A DNA stretch of 32,360 bases from contig CAYRZQ010000038.1 of NCBI GenBank assembly GCA_964428835.1, positions 1 through 32,360 on the forward strand, given 5' to 3'. Each line of letters opens with the position of its first letter. Position 1 is the first letter of the stretch. Below the pieces are notes generated by a model. It did not search any database. It had not been told where the DNA came from and saw nothing but the letters and a program-made list of their open reading frames with translations. A program made the translations under genes and the position numbers. This DNA is from JAIXWP01 sp964428835. GTDB taxonomy: Bacteria; Bacteroidota; Bacteroidia; Flavobacteriales_D; Sanyastnellaceae. Shown piece by piece: positions 14,295-23,369 of the stretch.

Positions 14295-17048
14295 ATGAAT
14301 CCGTGGATCGTAGTCATATCAGCCATCGTTTACCTAACTTTATTGTTCTTCATTGCCTTCCGATTTCAAAGAGCAGGCAGTCCAAAACGCTTCATCAATA
14401 AAGCATGGATCTATTCGCTATCGCTCGGTGTGTATTGTACGGCATGGACCTATTATGGCAGCGTGGGCAAAGCTTCGCGCGATGGAATTGACTTTCTGGC
14501 TGTATATATTGGCCCTACTCTACTCGCTCCTCTATGGTGGTTCATCTTGCGCAAGATGATTCGCATCAGTCAAGTGCAGCGTATTACAACGCTCGCAGAC
14601 TTTATCTCATCGCGCTATGGTAAGAATATTTCGCTCGGAAGTATTGTTACCATATTCTGCTTTATAGGCATTATTCCTTATATCTCACTTCAATTGAAAG
14701 CCATCAGTGAGAGTTTCAATATTATCACAAATAATTATTTCACCTCATCATTCAACCCTTACTTTTCAGACACAGGTTTGATTGTATTGATTGTAATGGC
14801 GGTATTTACGGTTTTGTTTGGTGCCCGCCGCATCGAAACGCAAGAGCGTCATGAAGGAATGATGGCAGCTATAGCTTTTGAATCCATCGTAAAACTTCTT
14901 GCATTCCTTGCAATTGGGATCTTTGTTACCTATGGCATTTTTAATGGCTTCGGAGATCTGTTCCAACAAGCTCTTGAAAATCCCAAAACTACAGACCTAC
15001 TTGTGATGCCAGAACAAACTGGCTATCGTGAATGGTTTTGGATAACAGTGCTCAGCGGATTGGCATTTATCCTTTTACCACGACAATTTCAAGTATCGGT
15101 TGTGGAGAACACCAATGAAAATCACATCAAAACATCGATGTGGGTTTTTCCTGGCTACCTTCTATTGATCAATCTATTCGTGCTGCCCGTGGCGATTGCC
15201 GGGCTTCTCATTTTTCAAAATCAATCTGCAAACTCTGATTACTACCTGCTGCAAATTCCAATGCATTACGGACAAAATGTATTGTCACTCATTATATTTA
15301 TTGGAGGAATCAGCGCCGCCACTGGTATGATCATCGTAGAAACGATGGCATTAAGCACGATGTTTTCAAACAACCTCTTTATTCCACTCATTGTACAAAA
15401 TGAAAAATTAAAATCAAACTTCCAACATAGAGTTAGCTCCCTCACTTTATGGAGTCGACGTTTCTCAATTATACTTGTACTTGTCCTCGCTTACTTGTAT
15501 TATCATCAACTCAAGCAATATTACAGTTTGGTAAGTATTGGATTGATTTCTTTTGTGAGTGTAGCTCAATTTGCGCCAGCACTCATTGGTGGCATTTTTT
15601 GGAAAAAAGGAACAAAGGCAGGAGCTGTGGCAGGTATTCTTACAGGATTCATCATTTGGTTTTATACGCTGGTGATTCCTTCATTTACGATTGAAAATCC
15701 AATCGGCATCTCCATAATAGAAAACGGTCCTTTTGGGTTGAGCTTTCTTCGTCCTTCTGCGCTGTTCGGCCTTGAAGGGTTCAGCCCTATTGCCCATGCA
15801 ATGTTTTGGAGCATCTTGTTCAATATCGTAGCCTATATCGTGGTGAGCTTTTACACCAAACAAAATGTCATCGAGAAAAATCAAAGCGAAGTATTCGTAG
15901 ATATTTTTAAATACTCTGCTATTTATGAAAGCACAGTGGTACTGAAAGGCAAAGCGAGTTTGCCCGATATTCAAAAAACCTTATCACAATTTTTTGGAGA
16001 AGAACGCTCACGACAAGTGATTAGGCTTTTTGCAAAGAAATACGACATCGACATCAGCGATCCTTCGCAGCAAGCGGATCCCAGAATCATTGCGTATGCA
16101 GAACGTTTGCTCGGTGGGGTGATTGGCAGTGCCTCCGCACGCATGATGATGTCATCCATTGTAGATGAAGAAGAAATTCGAATTGACGAGGTGGTTTCTA
16201 TTTTAAAAGAATCTCAACAAATACTGTCCACCAACCGAGAACTCACCAGAAAGTCGAATGAACTTAAAGAAGCCTTGGATGAGCTCGCTGAGCTCAACTA
16301 CAAACTCAAGGAAAATGATCAATTGAAGGATGACTTTCTTTCCACCGTTACTCACGAGCTCCGCACACCCATTACCTCGATCCGTGCATTCTCCGAAATT
16401 CTCTACGACAATCCTGATCTTGAAACAGAAGATCGCCAGCATTACCTCGGAATCGTAATTAAAGAAACAGAGCGCCTTACAAGATTAATCTCACAAGTCT
16501 TAGACCTCGAACGCTACGAATCGGGCCGCCAAAAGTTAACGCTTACCAAAGTCTCTGTAGATATGCTTATTGGAGAAAGCCTTGAAGCGTTAGACCAATT
16601 GATAAAAGAAAAGAACATTCAAATTCAAATTAATAACCGTTTGGAAAACCAAGTCATCTTCTGCGATGAAGACAAGATGATCCAAGTTTTTCTCAACTTA
16701 TTTTCCAATGCATTAAAATTCATCGAACCCAATATTGGAAAGGTCACTGTACATGCTTTTCAGAGTAATGGATTCGTTACGTTTCAGGTAGAAGACAATG
16801 GAAAGGGCATTCCTACCGAACAACAAGAAATGATTTTTGAGAAATTTTTTCAAGCAAAAAATCAATTGATGCGCAAGCCCAAAGGAACGGGATTGGGATT
16901 GGCTATTTGTAAAAAAATAATGGATATTCATAAAGGCAGCATCACCGTGACCAGCGCTGAAGGGGTAGGCACAACTTTTAGTTTTTCTATTCCTATCCAC
17001 CTTGATGAAATCATACGACAAGAAACACAAAACGAAACACAAGCATAG
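14295..17048 (+). CDS. Sodium/solute symporter-STAC-histidine kinase fusion (CrbS/CbrA-like)
   Basis: A 917-residue sensor whose first about 540 residues form a complete sodium/solute symporter (SLC5) domain with roughly 13 membrane helices (for example YCTAWTYYGSVGKASRDG, ISAATGMIIVETMALSTM). Residues about 545-630 match the STAC linker known from CbrA and CrbS. A coiled coil (about 640-680) leads to HisKA with H687 in VTHELRTPITSIRAF, then an HATPase domain with N box FLNLFSNALKFI, G1 DNGKGIP and G2 GTGLGLAI. All catalytic motifs are intact. In gamma-proteobacteria CrbS controls acetyl-CoA synthetase (the acetate switch) and CbrA senses histidine. Lying in one operon with acs, this copy most likely senses or transports acetate/propionate. 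A receiver-only regulator follows 5 bp downstream. Confidence 0.93.
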   Translation: MNPWIVVISAIVYLTLLFFIAFRFQRAGSPKRFINKAWIYSLSLGVYCTAWTYYGSVGKASRDGIDFLAVYIGPTLLAPLWWFILRKMIRISQVQRITTLADFISSRYGKNISLGSIVTIFCFIGIIPYISLQLKAISESFNIITNNYFTSSFNPYFSDTGLIVLIVMAVFTVLFGARRIETQERHEGMMAAIAFESIVKLLAFLAIGIFVTYGIFNGFGDLFQQALENPKTTDLLVMPEQTGYREWFWITVLSGLAFILLPRQFQVSVVENTNENHIKTSMWVFPGYLLLINLFVLPVAIAGLLIFQNQSANSDYYLLQIPMHYGQNVLSLIIFIGGISAATGMIIVETMALSTMFSNNLFIPLIVQNEKLKSNFQHRVSSLTLWSRRFSIILVLVLAYLYYHQLKQYYSLVSIGLISFVSVAQFAPALIGGIFWKKGTKAGAVAGILTGFIIWFYTLVIPSFTIENPIGISIIENGPFGLSFLRPSALFGLEGFSPIAHAMFWSILFNIVAYIVVSFYTKQNVIEKNQSEVFVDIFKYSAIYESTVVLKGKASLPDIQKTLSQFFGEERSRQVIRLFAKKYDIDISDPSQQADPRIIAYAERLLGGVIGSASARMMMSSIVDEEEIRIDEVVSILKESQQILSTNRELTRKSNELKEALDELAELNYKLKENDQLKDDFLSTVTHELRTPITSIRAFSEILYDNPDLETEDRQHYLGIVIKETERLTRLISQVLDLERYESGRQKLTLTKVSVDMLIGESLEALDQLIKEKNIQIQINNRLENQVIFCDEDKMIQVFLNLFSNALKFIEPNIGKVTVHAFQSNGFVTFQVEDNGKGIPTEQQEMIFEKFFQAKNQLMRKPKGTGLGLAICKKIMDIHKGSITVTSAEGVGTTFSFSIPIHLDEIIRQETQNETQA

Positions 17049-17053
17049 AAGAC

Positions 17054-17422
17054 ATGAAGAAGACGGGAAAAATACTCATTGTGGACGACGAACCGAATAT
17101 CCTATTGTCGTTAGACTTTTTGATGCGCCGCAATGGCCATGTGGTATTCATTGCGCGCAACGGCACCGAAGCCATGGAAATACTTGGGAAAGAAACTCCC
17201 AACCTTGTACTGCTCGATATTATGATGCCCGATGTGGACGGCTATCAGATTTGTAGTCATATTAAATCCACAGATTCTCTATCTCATACCAAAGTGATTT
17301 TCCTCTCCGCAAAATCCAAAGAAAGTGATGTGCAATATGGACTCAGCTTAGGTGCTGATGCCTATCTCACTAAACCTTTTAGTACCAGAACACTCACTCA
17401 AAAGATAGAGGAATTATTATAA
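17054..17422 (+). CDS. Receiver-only response regulator
   Basis: A 122-residue CheY-like protein consisting only of a receiver domain. The acidic pair is DDE near residues 11-13, the phospho-acceptor is D55 in LLDIMMPD, the switch residue is S85 (FLSAKS) and the conserved lysine is K107 (YLTKPFS). No output domain is present. Starting 5 bp after the symporter-kinase, it is almost certainly that kinase's partner. In the proteobacterial CrbS/CrbR system the partner carries a LuxR DNA-binding domain. Here the signal must instead pass by protein-protein contact or on to another regulator. Confidence 0.95.
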   Translation: MKKTGKILIVDDEPNILLSLDFLMRRNGHVVFIARNGTEAMEILGKETPNLVLLDIMMPDVDGYQICSHIKSTDSLSHTKVIFLSAKSKESDVQYGLSLGADAYLTKPFSTRTLTQKIEELL

Positions 17423-17438
17423 CCAAAACACCAAAACC

Positions 17439-19355
17439 ATGAGCAACTACCATGTGGAATATCGGAAAAGCCTCGACACTCCTGAGGCATTCTGGGCCGC
17501 TCAGGCCGCTCGCATCAATTGGTTCAAACAGCCCGAGAAAATTCTCTCGCAAAACAAAAGAGGTTTTTATCGATGGTTTGAAGACGGAGAATTGAATACA
17601 TGTTATCTCGCAGTAGATCAACATGTGGAACAAGGAAACGGACAGCGGACAGCACTTATCTATGATTCTCCTGTAACAGGAATCAAAGAGAAATATACCT
17701 ATGCTGATCTTCAAAAGCATGTGTCGCGCCTCGCACATGCGATGCAACAGCATGGAGTGATCAAAGGTGATCGCGTGGTGATTTACATGCCCATGATACC
17801 TGAGGCTGTTTTCGCAATGCTCGCTTGCGCTCGCATTGGCGCAGTCCATAGCGTGGTGTTTGGTGGCTTCGCTCCTCACGAACTCGCAATCAGAATTGAC
17901 GATGCGCAACCCAAAGTCGTGATTAGCGCCAACTATGGTGTGGAAGTCGATAAAAAAATAAATTACAAGCCTCTTCTGGACGACGCTATCGAAAAGGCCA
18001 TCTTTAAGCCCAACCACACTGTCATCTATCAACGTGCAGGCGAACCTTGCCCACTTATCGAAGGACGCGATTTTGACTACAACGATTATATCTCTAGCGC
18101 CACAGAAACAGGCTGCGTTTCACTGAAAGGAACAGATCCACTTTACATTCTCTATACATCTGGCACAACAGGCAAACCAAAAGGTATTCTCCGTGACAAT
18201 GGTGGACATGCGGTTGCTTTAAAATTCAGTTTGCACAATATCTATGGCATTCAACCGGGTGAAGTATTCTGGGCTGCCAGTGATGTCGGTTGGGTCGTAG
18301 GGCATTCATACATCGTATACGGACCATTGATGCATGGTTGCACCACAGTGCTCTATGAAGGTAAACCTGTGCGCACACCCGACGCTGGAGCATTTTGGCG
18401 AGTGATCCAAGAACATAAAGTAAATGTGCTCTTTACTGCACCGACCGCCATTCGCGCGATCAAAAAAGAGGATGATGAAGGAGCTTTACTTGCCAACTAC
18501 AATCTATCCTCTTTAAGAACACTATTTCTTGCAGGCGAGCGATGCGATGTCGCTACCTACTTTTGGGCGAGCAATCTGCTCAACATTCCAGTGATCGACC
18601 ATTGGTGGCAAACGGAAACAGGATGGCCTATCGTAGCGCCGACATTTGGTCCTATATCACATCCCACAATAAAACCGGGCAGTGCAGGTCGCCCGATGCC
18701 AGGTTACCAAATAGAAATTTTAAATGAGAATGGTGAAAAGCTCATCCCCAATCAAGAAGGATTTGTAGCCATTCGTCTTCCCTTGCCTCCTGGCTGTTTG
18801 CCGACCTTATACAACGACGATCAACGCTTTGTCAATTCATACCTCGATCAGTTCCCCGGCTATTATCTCACTGGGGATGGTGGTTATCTTGATGAAGAAA
18901 ATTATCTCTTCATCATGGGCCGCGTTGACGATGTCATCAACGTTGCCGGACATCGCCTTTCCACAGGAGAAATGGAAGAGATGGTGAGTGGACACACTGC
19001 CGTAGCCGAGTGCGCTGTGATCGGAATGGCCGACGAACTCAAAGGGCAAATTCCATTGGCATTTGTTGTTCTTAAAGATGGTATTGCCATTCAAGAAAAA
19101 GAAATCGAAGCCCAACTCACCAAAATCATTCGTGAAAATATTGGAGCTGTAGCTTGTTTTAAAAATGTTCTCGTGGTAAAACGATTACCTAAAACACGCA
19201 GCGGAAAAATACTTCGACGCATCATGCGCTTCATCACTGATGGCGAACACTACGCCGTGCCTTCCACCATTGATGATCCGGTCATACTCACAGAAATACA
19301 TGATTCTCTCAAAAAGAGAAGTATCGGAAAAGCATTTGAAAAAATTACTATATAA
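17439..19355 (+). CDS. prpE: Propionyl-CoA synthetase-like acyl-CoA ligase (PrpE/ACSS3 type)
   Basis: A 638-residue AMP-forming acyl-CoA synthetase that activates a short carboxylate to its CoA thioester through an acyl-adenylate. The P-loop-like motif is LYTSGTTGKPKG, the A5 region is WWQTETGWPIVAP, and the A10 motif PKTRSGKILRR holds the catalytic lysine (K590), which is also the usual acetylation site. TGWPI and PLPPGCLPTL match propionyl-CoA synthetase PrpE and mitochondrial ACSS3 more than acetyl-CoA synthetase, which has TGG at that place. Propionate preference is therefore likely, with acetate possible. It follows the receiver gene by 16 bp and is followed 17 bp later by acs, the two sharing similar architecture and probably an old duplication. 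Confidence 0.85.
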   Translation: MSNYHVEYRKSLDTPEAFWAAQAARINWFKQPEKILSQNKRGFYRWFEDGELNTCYLAVDQHVEQGNGQRTALIYDSPVTGIKEKYTYADLQKHVSRLAHAMQQHGVIKGDRVVIYMPMIPEAVFAMLACARIGAVHSVVFGGFAPHELAIRIDDAQPKVVISANYGVEVDKKINYKPLLDDAIEKAIFKPNHTVIYQRAGEPCPLIEGRDFDYNDYISSATETGCVSLKGTDPLYILYTSGTTGKPKGILRDNGGHAVALKFSLHNIYGIQPGEVFWAASDVGWVVGHSYIVYGPLMHGCTTVLYEGKPVRTPDAGAFWRVIQEHKVNVLFTAPTAIRAIKKEDDEGALLANYNLSSLRTLFLAGERCDVATYFWASNLLNIPVIDHWWQTETGWPIVAPTFGPISHPTIKPGSAGRPMPGYQIEILNENGEKLIPNQEGFVAIRLPLPPGCLPTLYNDDQRFVNSYLDQFPGYYLTGDGGYLDEENYLFIMGRVDDVINVAGHRLSTGEMEEMVSGHTAVAECAVIGMADELKGQIPLAFVVLKDGIAIQEKEIEAQLTKIIRENIGAVACFKNVLVVKRLPKTRSGKILRRIMRFITDGEHYAVPSTIDDPVILTEIHDSLKKRSIGKAFEKITI

Positions 19356-19372
19356 CCAAAGAAATTAAAGCC

Positions 19373-21277
19373 ATGTCATTCCAAATCAAAACCAACGAAG
19401 AATACGAAATCGCTTATAAGAAGAGCGTCAACGAACCAGAAGCATTCTGGAACGAAATAGCAGGCCATTACCAATGGCGCAAACCTTGGGAGAAAACGTT
19501 AGAGTGGAATTTTGAAGAACCACAAGTGAAATGGTTCATCAACGGGAAACTCAACATCACCGAAAACTGCCTCGACAGGCATCTTGAACAACGCGGTAAT
19601 AAACTCGCGTTAATTTGGGAACCGAATGATCCGAAGGAAAAAGCGATTCGTTATACCTACCGCGAATTATATCAAAATGTAAATCGCATGGCCAATGTCC
19701 TAAAAAACATTGGTGTTCAAAAAGGAGATCGTGTGTGTATTTATCTGCCTATGATTCCCGAACTAGCATTCGCTACGCTTGCGTGCGCTCGTATCGGTGC
19801 GATACATAGTGTTGTATTTGCTGGATTCAGCGCCAATTCTGTTGCAGACCGCATCAATGATAGCCAGTGCAAATTCGTCATCACTTCAGATGGTTTGAAT
19901 CGCGGCCCGAAACAAATCCCAACAAAGAGTGTAGTGGACGAAGCATTGGAACATTGCACCAGTGTAGAAAAAATGCTCGTTGTTGATCGCCTCGGTTGGC
20001 CCGTTACAATGGTCGCAGGACGTGATGTGTGGTATCATGAGGAATTAGCGAAAGTAAACGACCAATGTGAAGCTGAAGAAATGGATAGCGAAGATCCGCT
20101 ATTTATTTTGTACACGAGTGGAAGCACTGGAAAGCCTAAGGGAGTGGTTCACACTTGCGGAGGATACATGGTGTATGCAGGCTATAGCTTTGCCAATGTT
20201 TTTCAATATAAAGAAAGTGATATTTATTGGTGCACTGCCGATGTGGGTTGGATCACAGGACATACTTATATCCTTTACGGACCGCTCTCACAAGGTGCCA
20301 CTACGTTGATGTTTGAAGGCGTGCCCACCTATCCCGATCCGGGAAGATTTTGGCAAGTAGTGGACAAACACAGCGTCAATATTTTTTACACTGCACCCAC
20401 TGCAATTCGTTCGCTAATGGCAAGTGGAGTAGATCACGTATTGGCATATTCTCTTCATAGTCTTCGTGTACTTGGAAGCGTTGGTGAACCGATCAATGAA
20501 GAAGCATGGCATTGGTATCATACTCACGTAGGCAAAGGAAAATGCCCGGTAGTAGATACATGGTGGCAAACAGAAACGGGCGGCATTATGATATCTGCAT
20601 TGGCTGGTATATCAGAATTAAAACCGGCGCATGCGGGACTGCCGCTGCCAGGGGTGCAGCCCATCCTGGTGGATTCAGAAGGGAAAGAAATTGAAGGCAA
20701 TGATGTAGAAGGATATCTCTGTATAAAATATCCGTGGCCATCGATGATCCGCACTACATACGGCGACCATGAGCGCTGTCGCATCAACTATTTCGCGACA
20801 TATAAAAATTTATATTTCACCGGTGACGGAGCGCGTCGAGAAGCCAATGGCATGTTCCGCATCATTGGTCGCGTAGATGACGTGATCAACGTGAGCGGTC
20901 ACCGCTTTGGTACTGCGGAAATAGAAAACGCCATTAACCAAAATAAAAAAGTAATCGAAAGCGCCGTAGTTGGCTATCCCCACGATATCAAAGGACAAGG
21001 CATCTATGCTTATGTTATTTTAAATGATTACGAAGGCAATAACAATAATCAAACTCGCGATGAAATCATCGAGAGTGTGGTAGAACACATCGGCCGCATT
21101 GCCAAGCCTGATAAGATTCAATTCGTGACAGGCCTGCCGAAGACACGTAGCGGAAAAATCATGCGACGCATTCTCCGAAAAGTGGCAGAAGGCGAAATCA
21201 ACTCCCTCGGCGACACCACCACCCTACTCGACCCACTAGTAGTAGAAGAGATCGTTGCCAATAGGCTAGTAGGCTAG
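19373..21277 (+). CDS. acs: Acetyl-CoA synthetase
   Basis: A 634-residue AMP-forming acetate-CoA ligase. LYTSGSTGKPKG (ATP binding), TWWQTETGGIMI (A5), the W-G/P acetate pocket region, YFTGDGA (A7-like) and A10 PKTRSGKIMRR with catalytic K595 are all present, and length fits the family. It makes acetyl-CoA from acetate, ATP and CoA in the cytoplasm. It is the last gene of the porin-to-acs cluster. In CrbS systems acs is the main target of the kinase. The 3' end is odd: the last codons (R-L-V-G) and the TAG stop are read from the first copies of a TAGGCYAG octamer array that continues beyond the gene, so the original C-terminus has been replaced or extended by the repeat. Confidence 0.95.
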   Translation: MSFQIKTNEEYEIAYKKSVNEPEAFWNEIAGHYQWRKPWEKTLEWNFEEPQVKWFINGKLNITENCLDRHLEQRGNKLALIWEPNDPKEKAIRYTYRELYQNVNRMANVLKNIGVQKGDRVCIYLPMIPELAFATLACARIGAIHSVVFAGFSANSVADRINDSQCKFVITSDGLNRGPKQIPTKSVVDEALEHCTSVEKMLVVDRLGWPVTMVAGRDVWYHEELAKVNDQCEAEEMDSEDPLFILYTSGSTGKPKGVVHTCGGYMVYAGYSFANVFQYKESDIYWCTADVGWITGHTYILYGPLSQGATTLMFEGVPTYPDPGRFWQVVDKHSVNIFYTAPTAIRSLMASGVDHVLAYSLHSLRVLGSVGEPINEEAWHWYHTHVGKGKCPVVDTWWQTETGGIMISALAGISELKPAHAGLPLPGVQPILVDSEGKEIEGNDVEGYLCIKYPWPSMIRTTYGDHERCRINYFATYKNLYFTGDGARREANGMFRIIGRVDDVINVSGHRFGTAEIENAINQNKKVIESAVVGYPHDIKGQGIYAYVILNDYEGNNNNQTRDEIIESVVEHIGRIAKPDKIQFVTGLPKTRSGKIMRRILRKVAEGEINSLGDTTTLLDPLVVEEIVANRLVG

Positions 21278-21373
21278 TAGGCCAGTAGGCTAGTAGGCTA
21301 GTAGGCCAGTAGGCTAGTAGGCTAGTAGGCTAGTAGGCTAGTAGGCCAGTAGGCTAGTAGGCTAGTAGGCCAG
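21262..21373. repeat. TAGGCYAG octamer tandem repeat, 14 copies
   Basis: Exactly 14 uninterrupted 8-bp units, ten TAGGCTAG and four TAGGCCAG in the order TTCTTCTTTTCTTC. The first two units overlap the acs 3' end and provide its stop codon. CTAG, usually a rare tetramer in bacterial genomes, occurs in ten of the units. Related inverted units lie at 23370-23406. Confidence 0.97.
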
Positions 21374-21406
21374 CGAATGGAGTAATAAGTTAATGGTAGA
21401 TACGGA

Positions 21407-22576
21407 TTATCTTATTACCACGATGTGCCCTGTGGATTCGTGGATTTCGATGCCGCGGGTGGCGCGGAATTGATAGATGTAAATGCCATCGGGTATGAAG
21501 TATTCTCCTCCGGCGTGATTGCCTGTCCAAGCTTGGGTGCTATCGCTGGATTCAAAGACTGTTTGTCCCCAACGATTAAATACCTTTAGTAAAAAACTAT
21601 CCGAATCGGGACCAATGACTTGAAATACGTCATTGGTTCCATCACCATCGGGTGTAAACGCATTGGGAATAAAAAAACGAAAATCTTCCAAAGCCTCCGG
21701 TTGCGGTTCAGTATCTTCATCGGGAACTTCCGGATCATCAACAGGGTCTTCTTCTTCCTCCTCGGTATCGCACGCGACAATTTCAACGCTGGCCTCTTGT
21801 GAGCAAGTGCCAATAGTTCTGGTAAGACTTATTGTACCCGCAGTCGAAACCTGAATACTCGGTGTGGATGCGCCTGTGCTCCAATCATAACTTGCTCCTG
21901 GAGCCGAAGCATTCAAGGTGACTGGACCATTGCAAAGATCATCTCCGACTAAACTTAGCGGAGGCATTGGAACAACAGAAACCATATCAATATACATGTA
22001 TGGAAATGGCATGGTACCCGTGTTTTCAAAGCCCGATAACACCAAAATATCTTCTCCACCTTGGGCTACATAAGTTCCTGTAATTAATGTCCATTGGGTC
22101 GGATCAAATGCCACTGGTCCTTGCACGTGCGCACTCAATCCCAGTTCCATTGGGCTATCGAGAATAGGATTCGCCGTGAAGTATGCTCCCATGCTAGGAG
22201 CAACCTCTGGTGATTCCAAGGTGACGGAAGAATAAAAAGAAACACAGTATGAAGTACCCGCCACCATCGGTGACAGCAAACTAACTTGTACATATTCTGG
22301 GTTGCCTATACTTGCCTCGAGATTCAAATATTGATTCCCGTCAAAAGCGTCAATTGTGGATGGAGGAAAAAATACCGCACCTTCAAAACCTAAATCAGGG
22401 GTATTCTCTTGATCCAAGTCCAGATGTTGATTCCAATGTTGCGCGCACATCAATTCAGTGATAGGCAGAATACAATTATCCATCAGCTCGAAACTCGGGT
22501 TAGGAACCAAGTTCTGAGCACCCGCATTAAACGAATGAAAAAAGTGCAAAAGAATTATTATCCAAATACTTCTCAT
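21407..22576 (-). CDS. Surface protein with type IX secretion (gliding motility type B) C-terminal domain
   Basis: A 389-residue exported protein. A signal peptide (residues 1-21, WIIILLHFFHSFNAGAQ) is followed by a carbohydrate-binding-like jelly roll (NLVPNPSFE...) and an Ig/PKD-like segment (CNGPVTLNASAPGASYDWSTG). A very acidic linker (EEEEEDPVDDPEVPDEDTEP) leads to a C-terminal domain of the gliding_CTERM/type B sorting class (FIPNAFTPDGDGTNDVF, VFNRWGQTVFES, IPDGIYIYQF). That domain directs export by the type IX system and attachment at the cell surface. The function of the N-terminal part is unknown, perhaps adhesion or glycan binding. I chose the ATG at 22576, which opens the signal peptide, not an upstream in-frame TTG at 22603. 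Confidence 0.9.
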   Translation of the reverse strand: MRSIWIIILLHFFHSFNAGAQNLVPNPSFELMDNCILPITELMCAQHWNQHLDLDQENTPDLGFEGAVFFPPSTIDAFDGNQYLNLEASIGNPEYVQVSLLSPMVAGTSYCVSFYSSVTLESPEVAPSMGAYFTANPILDSPMELGLSAHVQGPVAFDPTQWTLITGTYVAQGGEDILVLSGFENTGTMPFPYMYIDMVSVVPMPPLSLVGDDLCNGPVTLNASAPGASYDWSTGASTPSIQVSTAGTISLTRTIGTCSQEASVEIVACDTEEEEEDPVDDPEVPDEDTEPQPEALEDFRFFIPNAFTPDGDGTNDVFQVIGPDSDSFLLKVFNRWGQTVFESSDSTQAWTGNHAGGEYFIPDGIYIYQFRATRGIEIHESTGHIVVIR

Positions 22577-22621
22577 ACCAAATGGACAAAAAAAGAAATC
22601 CAAAGGTTGTCCCCCCTTTCA

Positions 22622-22733
22622 ATTATCCTATTATCTCATTACCCTATTATCCTATTACCCTATTACCCTATTATCCTATTACCCTATTATCTTATTACCC
22701 TATTATCTTATTATCCTATTACCCTATTACCTT
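22622..22733. repeat. ATTAYCYT octamer tandem repeat, 14 copies
   Basis: Fourteen 8-bp units (mostly ATTACCCT, ATTATCCT and ATTATCTT), 112 bp in total, in the divergent space between the surface-protein gene and the HhH-like gene. The last unit runs directly into the promoter box TATCTTTG. Confidence 0.97.
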
Positions 22734-22740
22734 ATCTTTG
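22733..22740 (+). promoter_or_regulatory. -7 promoter box for the HhH-like gene
   Basis: TATCTTTG is an exact TAnnTTTG match at the very end of the octamer array, 34 nt before the ATG at 22775. Any change in repeat number would shift what lies in the -33 region. Confidence 0.55.
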
Positions 22741-22774
22741 CAGCATAAACAAATGAAAAAACAATAAACAACGT

Positions 22775-23359
22775 ATGGCGATATCTCGTTATTCTGAAAA
22801 AAATGCAGCTAATTATCAAGAACTTAAAAATCTAAAAAACTATTCTTATCAGAAGATTCTCACCAAACTGCTAGATGACAAAACTATAAACGAATCAGTG
22901 AAAGTTGATCAAAGCTATCTGAATGAAATTGTGCTGTGGAAAGTAAATAGGTATGCAGCTTTTAGTGATAATATAATTGAACTACTTAATAGAATAAAGT
23001 CAGAAAAGTCTAAATCACTAAACGAAGACCTCACCAAAGAAGTCTTATCCTTATTGCTAAAGACTCCAGGTGTTCAATTGCCGATGGCTTCGACTATTCT
23101 AAGATTTATGAATCCTAAAATTTATCAAATCTATGATCAACGCGTGGGCAGGTTTATCGATCTTGAAAATCCAAACAGCGGAATTCAATCTGCTAAAAGC
23201 GAAGCTTTAATTGCAAAAACAATTGATTTTTATTTAAGATACCTTCAGCGCCTGAGAGAAATTTCAAAAGAAATAAATGTAGAGTTCGAACTCCTCGACC
23301 GCGTGCTCTACATCGCCGACAAAGACGAAAACAAAGACATCACTCTTAAAAAAAGATAA
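22775..23359 (+). CDS. Unknown protein with a helix-hairpin-helix glycosylase-like segment
   Basis: A 194-residue, mostly helical soluble protein, not recognised as a named family. Residues about 95-128 (LKTPGVQLPMASTIL...PKIYQIYDQRV) resemble the helix-hairpin-helix and following Asp region of HhH-GPD DNA glycosylases: P-G-V-x4-A-S, then D121 where those enzymes have their catalytic aspartate. The C-terminal ELLDRVLYIADK is like the ending of some stand-alone OGG-like proteins. There is no iron-sulfur cysteine cluster and no obvious catalytic lysine pair. The gene is visibly more AT-rich than its neighbours and sits between two different octamer repeats, suggesting an accessory, possibly acquired gene. 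A DNA-repair or DNA-binding role is inference only. Confidence 0.6.
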   Translation: MAISRYSEKNAANYQELKNLKNYSYQKILTKLLDDKTINESVKVDQSYLNEIVLWKVNRYAAFSDNIIELLNRIKSEKSKSLNEDLTKEVLSLLLKTPGVQLPMASTILRFMNPKIYQIYDQRVGRFIDLENPNSGIQSAKSEALIAKTIDFYLRYLQRLREISKEINVEFELLDRVLYIADKDENKDITLKKR

Positions 23360-23369
23360 CCGTCCCCCA

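Noticed and set aside
21262..22733. CRISPR array
   Set aside because: The repeats are contiguous 8-bp units without spacers, and no cas gene is present.
22409..22767. Plus-strand frames with repeating PYYPITLL
   Set aside because: Products of the ATTAYCYT array and antisense of the surface-protein gene, with no family resemblance.
22753..22767. Five-codon open frame (MKKQ and stop) ahead of the HhH-like gene
   Set aside because: It could be a micro leader frame, but nothing beyond its existence supports it.
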